A stretch of DNA of 64,000 nt from Burkholderiales bacterium (GTDB lineage Bacteria; Pseudomonadota; Gammaproteobacteria; Burkholderiales; Burkholderiaceae_C), in the NCBI GenBank assembly GCA_016223165.1, contig JACRPO010000009.1, positions 620,001 to 684,000 of the forward strand. Reading direction: 5' to 3'. Position numbers and translations under genes: made by a program. Shown here in pieces: positions 60,326 through 64,000 of the stretch; the first letter of the stretch is position 1; every line of letters begins with the position of its first letter. Below the pieces are notes generated by a model that saw only the letters and a program-made list of their open reading frames with translations, searched no databases and had not been told where the DNA came from.

Positions 60326-61123
60326 ATGCCCGAGCTGCGCACCGCCACCCGCTACGTCACGCCGCTGCGCGAGGGCGGCTCGCTGCCGGCGCTGGTGGAG
60401 GCCGACGACCTGGGCCTGTACGTGCTCAAGTTCCGCGGCGCCGGGCAGGGCCCGAAGGCGCTGATCGCCGAGTGGGTGGCCGGCGAGCTGGCGCGCGCGC
60501 TCGGGCTCGTGGTGCCGCGCATCGTGCTCATGCAGCTCGACGCCGAGCTCGCGCGCACCGAGCCCGATGCCGAGATCCAGGACCTCGTGCGCGCCAGCGC
60601 CGGGCTCAACCTGGCGCTCGACTTCCTGCCCGGCGCCGTCACCTTCGACCCGCTGCTGCACCCGCCGGCGCCGGCGCTCGCATCGGCGCTCGTGTGGTTC
60701 GACGCCTTCGTCGGCAACGTCGACCGCACGCCGCGCAACAGCAACCTGCTCGTCTGGCACGGCCGCGTGTGGCTCATCGACCATGGCGCGGCGCTGACCT
60801 TCCACCACCAGTGGGGCGACCCGGTGCAGCAGGCGCAGCGCCCTTCTTCGCTGATCGCCGGGGCGCGCGACCACGTGCTGCTGCCCTGGGCGCAGGAGAT
60901 CGCCGCGGCCGATGCGTCGCTCGCGCCGCTGTTGACGCCGGCGCTGGTGCACGACGTGCTGGCGCAGCTGCCCGACAGCTGGCTGGCCGGTGAACCGGCC
61001 TTCGCCGGCGTGGCCGAACACCGCGCCGCCTACGAGGCCTGGTTCGGCGCCCGCCTGGCGGCGCGCGAGCCGCTCATGCGGCAACTTCAGGAGGCGCAGC
61101 GTGCGGCCACCCAGCACGTATGA
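60326..61123 (+). CDS. HipA-like kinase family protein
   Basis: A 265-residue protein that resembles the kinase core of HipA. It starts MPELRTATRYVTPLREGGSL, with LYVLKFRGAGQGPKALIAEW carrying the candidate ATP-site Lys. The catalytic segment is AFVGNVDRTPRNSNLL, with candidate catalytic and metal residues Asp and Asn, followed by VWLIDHGAALTFHHQ (DFG-like Asp). There is no N-terminal HipA subdomain and no HipB antitoxin gene. It overlaps the DUF3037 gene by 23 bases. The ATG has no clear ribosome-binding site. Confidence 0.82.
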   Translation: MPELRTATRYVTPLREGGSLPALVEADDLGLYVLKFRGAGQGPKALIAEWVAGELARALGLVVPRIVLMQLDAELARTEPDAEIQDLVRASAGLNLALDFLPGAVTFDPLLHPPAPALASALVWFDAFVGNVDRTPRNSNLLVWHGRVWLIDHGAALTFHHQWGDPVQQAQRPSSLIAGARDHVLLPWAQEIAAADASLAPLLTPALVHDVLAQLPDSWLAGEPAFAGVAEHRAAYEAWFGARLAAREPLMRQLQEAQRAATQHV

Positions 61124-61511
61124 CTACGCCGTCGTGCGCGTGGTGCCGCGCGTGGACCGCGGCGAGTTCATCAACGCCGGCGTCATCGTCGCCTGCAGCG
61201 CGCTGGGCGTGCTGCGCGCGCGCATCGAGCTCGACGAGGCACGCCTGCTGGCGCTGGACCCGGCCGCCGACCTGCCGGCCATCCGCGCCGCGCTGGCCGT
61301 GATCCCGGCCGTGTGCGAAGGCGGCGAGGCGGCCGGCGCACTCGGCCGCCTGAGCCTGCGCGAGCGCTTCGACTGGCTGGTGGCTCCGCGCAGCAGCAGC
61401 GTGCAGACCTCGCCCGTGCACAGCGGGCGTTGCAGCGACCTGGAGGCGACCATCGAGCACCTGCTCGACAGCATGGTGCGGCGGCCGGCGGCACCTGTGC
61501 GCGGGGCCTGA
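61101..61511 (+). CDS. DUF3037 protein coupled to the HipA-like kinase
   Basis: A 136-residue protein with a GTG start behind an AGGAGG site. It starts VRPPSTYDYAVVRVVPRVDR, then EFINAGVIVAC, ARIELDEARLLALDP and later RERFDWLVAPRSSSVQTSPV, the DUF3037 pattern. The gene overlaps the kinase gene, so the two are translationally coupled. No function is established for the family that I can name. By position it may be a partner or regulator of the kinase. Confidence 0.85.
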   Translation: MRPPSTYDYAVVRVVPRVDRGEFINAGVIVACSALGVLRARIELDEARLLALDPAADLPAIRAALAVIPAVCEGGEAAGALGRLSLRERFDWLVAPRSSSVQTSPVHSGRCSDLEATIEHLLDSMVRRPAAPVRGA

Positions 61512-61534
61512 AGCCGGGCTCGTCGCCCCCGGCC

Positions 61535-62359
61535 TCACGCTTGACGCGCGCGCACGAGCAGGCTCTGCGTCGCCCGGCCGACCAGGCCCTGCACGTCGTA
61601 GAGGGCCGATTCGGCCAGGCCGCAGCCGTTGGTGCCCAGGTGCGTGCGCGCGTCCAGAGCCACCCACTCGCCCACGGGCGCGCGCAGCAGGTTGATCGTG
61701 AGATCCGAGTTGACGAACGAGTGCGGGCCGATGTCGAGCACGGCGCTGATGCCGTTGCCGGAATCCGCCGCCACGGCCATGCGCTGATAGCCGCTCGGCG
61801 CCTCTCCCGGCAGCAAGGGGTGTCGCAGGCGGAACCAGATGGCGCAGGGGCCGCGGAAGAGCTCACCCCGCGCGGCACGCGTCTCCACCAGATCCGCATA
61901 CCCGACGCGCCGGCCGGCGAACGGGAAGGTGGCGAGCGCTGCGTCCGCGGGCATCGGCGTCATCGCCGGCAACGGATGCCCGGGCAGGCCTTCGGGCAGG
62001 CCGACGTCGCTCTCCTTCTGCAGCAGCGCGGTGAAGCGGCCGACCTCCTTGCCCTCGCCCGAGATCAGCCGCGCCGAGAAGTGCCCGGCGTTGCGGCCCA
62101 CGTAGTCGCCCTCGAGCTCGATGGCGAGCTCGCCGATCGGCACCGGGCGCAGCAGGTTGGCTGTCAGCCGCGCGAGGTGGCCGAGGCCATGCGCCTGCGC
62201 CGCCTGCTCGAAGGCGCGGCACACCAGCGCGATCGGCGGCCCGGCGTGCTGGTGCTCGGGGTGCCAGGGCCCGCGCGTGAGTTCGCTGGCGCGGAAGCGG
62301 CGGGCATCGAGCGCCGTGTACGCGGCGGCGGCGTTGATGGGAGCGTGGTGGGTCGGCAT
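61535..62359 (-). CDS. Acyl-CoA thioesterase family protein (double hotdog, TesB-like)
   Basis: A 274-residue protein with the two-hotdog-domain layout of TesB-type thioesterases. Features include RFRASELTRGPWHPEHQHAG, PPIALVCRAFEQAA and the C-terminal SFVNSDLTINLLRAPVGEWV, ALDARTHLGTNGCGLAES, with NSDLT and the Asp of ALDARTH in the expected positions. The start at 62359 (MPTHHAPIN) is preferred over an upstream Arg/His-rich extension. It faces the DUF3037 gene and diverges from the GST gene across 190 bases. Confidence 0.85.
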   Translation of the reverse strand: MPTHHAPINAAAAYTALDARRFRASELTRGPWHPEHQHAGPPIALVCRAFEQAAQAHGLGHLARLTANLLRPVPIGELAIELEGDYVGRNAGHFSARLISGEGKEVGRFTALLQKESDVGLPEGLPGHPLPAMTPMPADAALATFPFAGRRVGYADLVETRAARGELFRGPCAIWFRLRHPLLPGEAPSGYQRMAVAADSGNGISAVLDIGPHSFVNSDLTINLLRAPVGEWVALDARTHLGTNGCGLAESALYDVQGLVGRATQSLLVRARQA

Positions 62360-62549
62360 GCGCTCGCTGTAGAGGTGGTGCGCGCTCGTCGAAGAGAGGG
62401 TGAGCGCGCGGTGAGTGGACCTGCGATGGCGCCGGCATTGTCCGATGTGCATCATCGTGGCGCCACACCACGGCCACACCACAGGCATGGCGCGGCCTCA
62501 CCCTGCGGCCTCACCCGGCCGCGCCGCTCTCACCCCCCAGGAGCTCCGC

Positions 62550-63185
62550 TTGACCATCCAGCTGCATGCCTTCGACACCCCCAACGGGCGCAAGATCAGC
62601 GTCGCGCTCGAGGAGATGGGCCTGCCCTACGACGTGCACGTGGTCGACATCACGAAGGGCGAGCAGTTCGCGCCGGCATTCGCCGCGCTCAGCCCGAACC
62701 ACAAGATCCCGGCGATCGTCGACCCCGAAGGACCCGCGGGCGCACCGATCAGCGTCTTCGAGTCCGGCGCGATCCTCCTGTACCTGGGCATGAAGACCGG
62801 CCTCTTCTGGCCCGCCGACCGCGTGGCCCAGGTGGCCGTGCTCGAGTGGCTGATGTTCCAGATGGGCGGCTTCGGTCCGATGCCGGGGCAGGTGCACCAC
62901 TTCATCGCGCTCGCCGACGAGTCCGACCGCGCCTACGGGCTCAAGCGCTACATGGCCGAGACGCGGCGCCTGTACGGCGTCATGGACCGGCGACTGGCCG
63001 GTCACGAATTCTTCGCCGGCGAACTCTCGCTCGCCGACTTCGCGATCGTCGGCTGGGCCTGGCGGCACGAGCGGCACAAGGTCGACCTGGCCGAGTTCCC
63101 GAACGTCGAGCGCTGGTACCGGCAGATGATGGCGCGGCCGGCCACGACGCGCGGCTTCGCGGTAGCGTTGCGGCGGGCGGCGTGA
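62550..63185 (+). CDS. Glutathione S-transferase
   Basis: A 211-residue GST of the YfcG/Ure2p-like type. A TTG start at 62550 lies 6 bases after AGGAG and gives LTIQLHAFDTPNGRKISVAL, where Thr/Asn-Gly-Arg-Lys is the glutathione-site pattern. The cis-Pro motif is NHKIPAIVD and the Glu-Ser pair is in VFESGAILLYL. The helical domain has LSLADFAIVGWAWRH. An ATG at 62487 would add a Pro-rich extension and is less likely. Confidence 0.92.
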   Translation: MTIQLHAFDTPNGRKISVALEEMGLPYDVHVVDITKGEQFAPAFAALSPNHKIPAIVDPEGPAGAPISVFESGAILLYLGMKTGLFWPADRVAQVAVLEWLMFQMGGFGPMPGQVHHFIALADESDRAYGLKRYMAETRRLYGVMDRRLAGHEFFAGELSLADFAIVGWAWRHERHKVDLAEFPNVERWYRQMMARPATTRGFAVALRRAA

Positions 63186-63243
63186 TCCCGTCGATCCCGT
63201 CGATACTGGCGCCGTCGATCGAGACCCGACCCAAGGACCCGTC

Positions 63244-63981
63244 ATGACCCCGAGCGCCGACATCGTCGCGAGCTTCACGCCCACCGGCGCCTTGCGCGCC
63301 TCCATCAACCTCGGCAACCCCATCCTCGCCGGCACCGACCCCGCCACCGGTGCGCCGCGCGGCGTCTCGGTCGACCTGGCGCGCGCCTTCGCCGAGCGGC
63401 TGGGGGCGCGGCTCGAGCTCGTGATCTTCGACAACGCCGCCAAGTCGGTGCAGGCGGTGACGGACGAGCAGGCCGACATCGGCTTCTTCGCCATCGATCC
63501 GCTGCGCGGCCAGGGCATCTCGTTCACCGCCGCCTACGTGCTGATCGAGGGTTGCTACCTCGTGCGCGACGATTCGCCGATCACCGCCAACGAGCAGGTC
63601 GACGCGGCCGGCCGCACCGTGGTCGTCGGCAAGGGCAGCGCCTACGACCTCTTCCTGACGCGCGAGCTGAAGGCAGCGACGATCGCACGCTCGCCGACCT
63701 CGCCGACGGTGGTGGACACCTTCGTCGAGCTGAAGGCCGATGTCGCCGCCGGCGTCAAGCAGCAGCTCGAGGCCGATGCAGTCCGCCTCGGCGGCTTGCG
63801 CCTGCTGCCGGGGCGTTTCATGGTCATCCAGCAGGCGATGGGCACGCCGAAGCGCCGCGGCGAGGCCGCGGCCCGACTGCTCGGCGATTTCGTCGAGGAG
63901 ATGAAGGCGAGCGGGTTCGTCGCCGCGGCGCTCGCGCGGCACGGCGTCCAGGGCGCCACGGTGGCACCGGCGAGAGGGTGA
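63244..63981 (+). CDS. Amino-acid-type substrate-binding protein without signal peptide
   Basis: A 245-residue protein of the SBP_bac_3 fold. It begins directly with the mature-type sequence (TPTGALRASINLGNPIL), then GVSVDLARAFAERLG, ADIGFFAIDPLRGQGISFTA, and VVVGKGSAYDLFLTREL. There is no signal peptide or lipobox. It may be cytosolic, or used in an unusual way. The next gene seems to start 6 bases after its stop. Confidence 0.85.
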   Translation: MTPSADIVASFTPTGALRASINLGNPILAGTDPATGAPRGVSVDLARAFAERLGARLELVIFDNAAKSVQAVTDEQADIGFFAIDPLRGQGISFTAAYVLIEGCYLVRDDSPITANEQVDAAGRTVVVGKGSAYDLFLTRELKAATIARSPTSPTVVDTFVELKADVAAGVKQQLEADAVRLGGLRLLPGRFMVIQQAMGTPKRRGEAAARLLGDFVEEMKASGFVAAALARHGVQGATVAPARG

Positions 63982-63986
63982 ACCGC

Positions 63987-64000
63987 ATGGACCTGCCCGC
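63987..64000 (+). CDS. Start of a further gene cut by the window edge
   Basis: An ATG at 63987, preceded by a GAGAGGG site, reads Met-Asp-Leu-Pro and then leaves the window. Nothing more can be said. Confidence 0.4.

Overview
The window is about 70% GC, gene-dense, and reads as chromosomal DNA of a betaproteobacterium in the order Burkholderiales, of the Rubrivivax/Leptothrix/Methylibium kind. The reasons are the extreme GC at third codon positions, four Bug-type (TctC family) periplasmic receptors encoded without TctAB permeases, a Burkholderia-type porin, several LysR regulators, and a NodT-type RND efflux operon. I saw no rRNA, tRNA, CRISPR array, phage or transposase. Genus-level placement is inference.

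Layout. 1-9.3 kb, leftward: the N-terminus of htpG, a RIO-type kinase, a PAS protein, glgC, and a two-component pair made of a CheB-CheR-PAS-histidine kinase fusion and a NarL/LuxR response regulator. 9.4-20.1 kb, leftward: a carboxylate-uptake and catabolism region with an orphan sulfate-binding protein, two Bug receptors, a porin, a metallo-beta-lactamase-fold lipoprotein, a LysR regulator with two HTH domains, a class II aldolase and tcuB/tcuA. A tcuR-like LysR gene diverges from it (20.4 kb) and faces a leftward FAD dehydrogenase.

23.4-36.7 kb: a divergent catabolic and transport locus. Leftward are a cupin, an aldehyde dehydrogenase, a ThDP enzyme, an SDR and a secreted GlcG/HbpS-like protein. 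Rightward are a periplasmic-binding-fold protein without signal peptide, two Bug receptors and a branched-chain-type ABC system in which LivM, LivG and LivF form one polypeptide. The substrate cannot be read from the sequence.

36.7-42.7 kb: an Isp-type [NiFe] hydrogenase locus. hypC diverges from protease - small subunit - isp1 - isp2 - large subunit. A close match to an FNR/Anr box lies where an activator would sit for a plausible -10 element. 42.7-50.9 kb: a LysR regulator diverging from a hydrolase homologue that lacks its catalytic Ser and His, followed by an RND adaptor, pump and outer-membrane lipoprotein. 51-64 kb: a VapBC-like pair, a truncated MAPEG protein, DUF3500, a histidine phosphatase, an HD-GYP protein, small proteins, an EipA/DUF1134 protein, a BNR-repeat protein overlapping a MoaD/ThiS-like protein, an esterase, a HipA-like kinase overlapping DUF3037, a thioesterase, a GST and a second signal-less binding protein.

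The most unusual non-coding structure is a family of palindromes that starts exactly at stop codons (1828, 23410, 40887 and 56655). Two members are about 160-bp near-perfect hairpins that share their interior sequence. The window also has many short tandem repeats of 6-14 bp at gene edges. Products are assigned by reading motifs; no database search was run.
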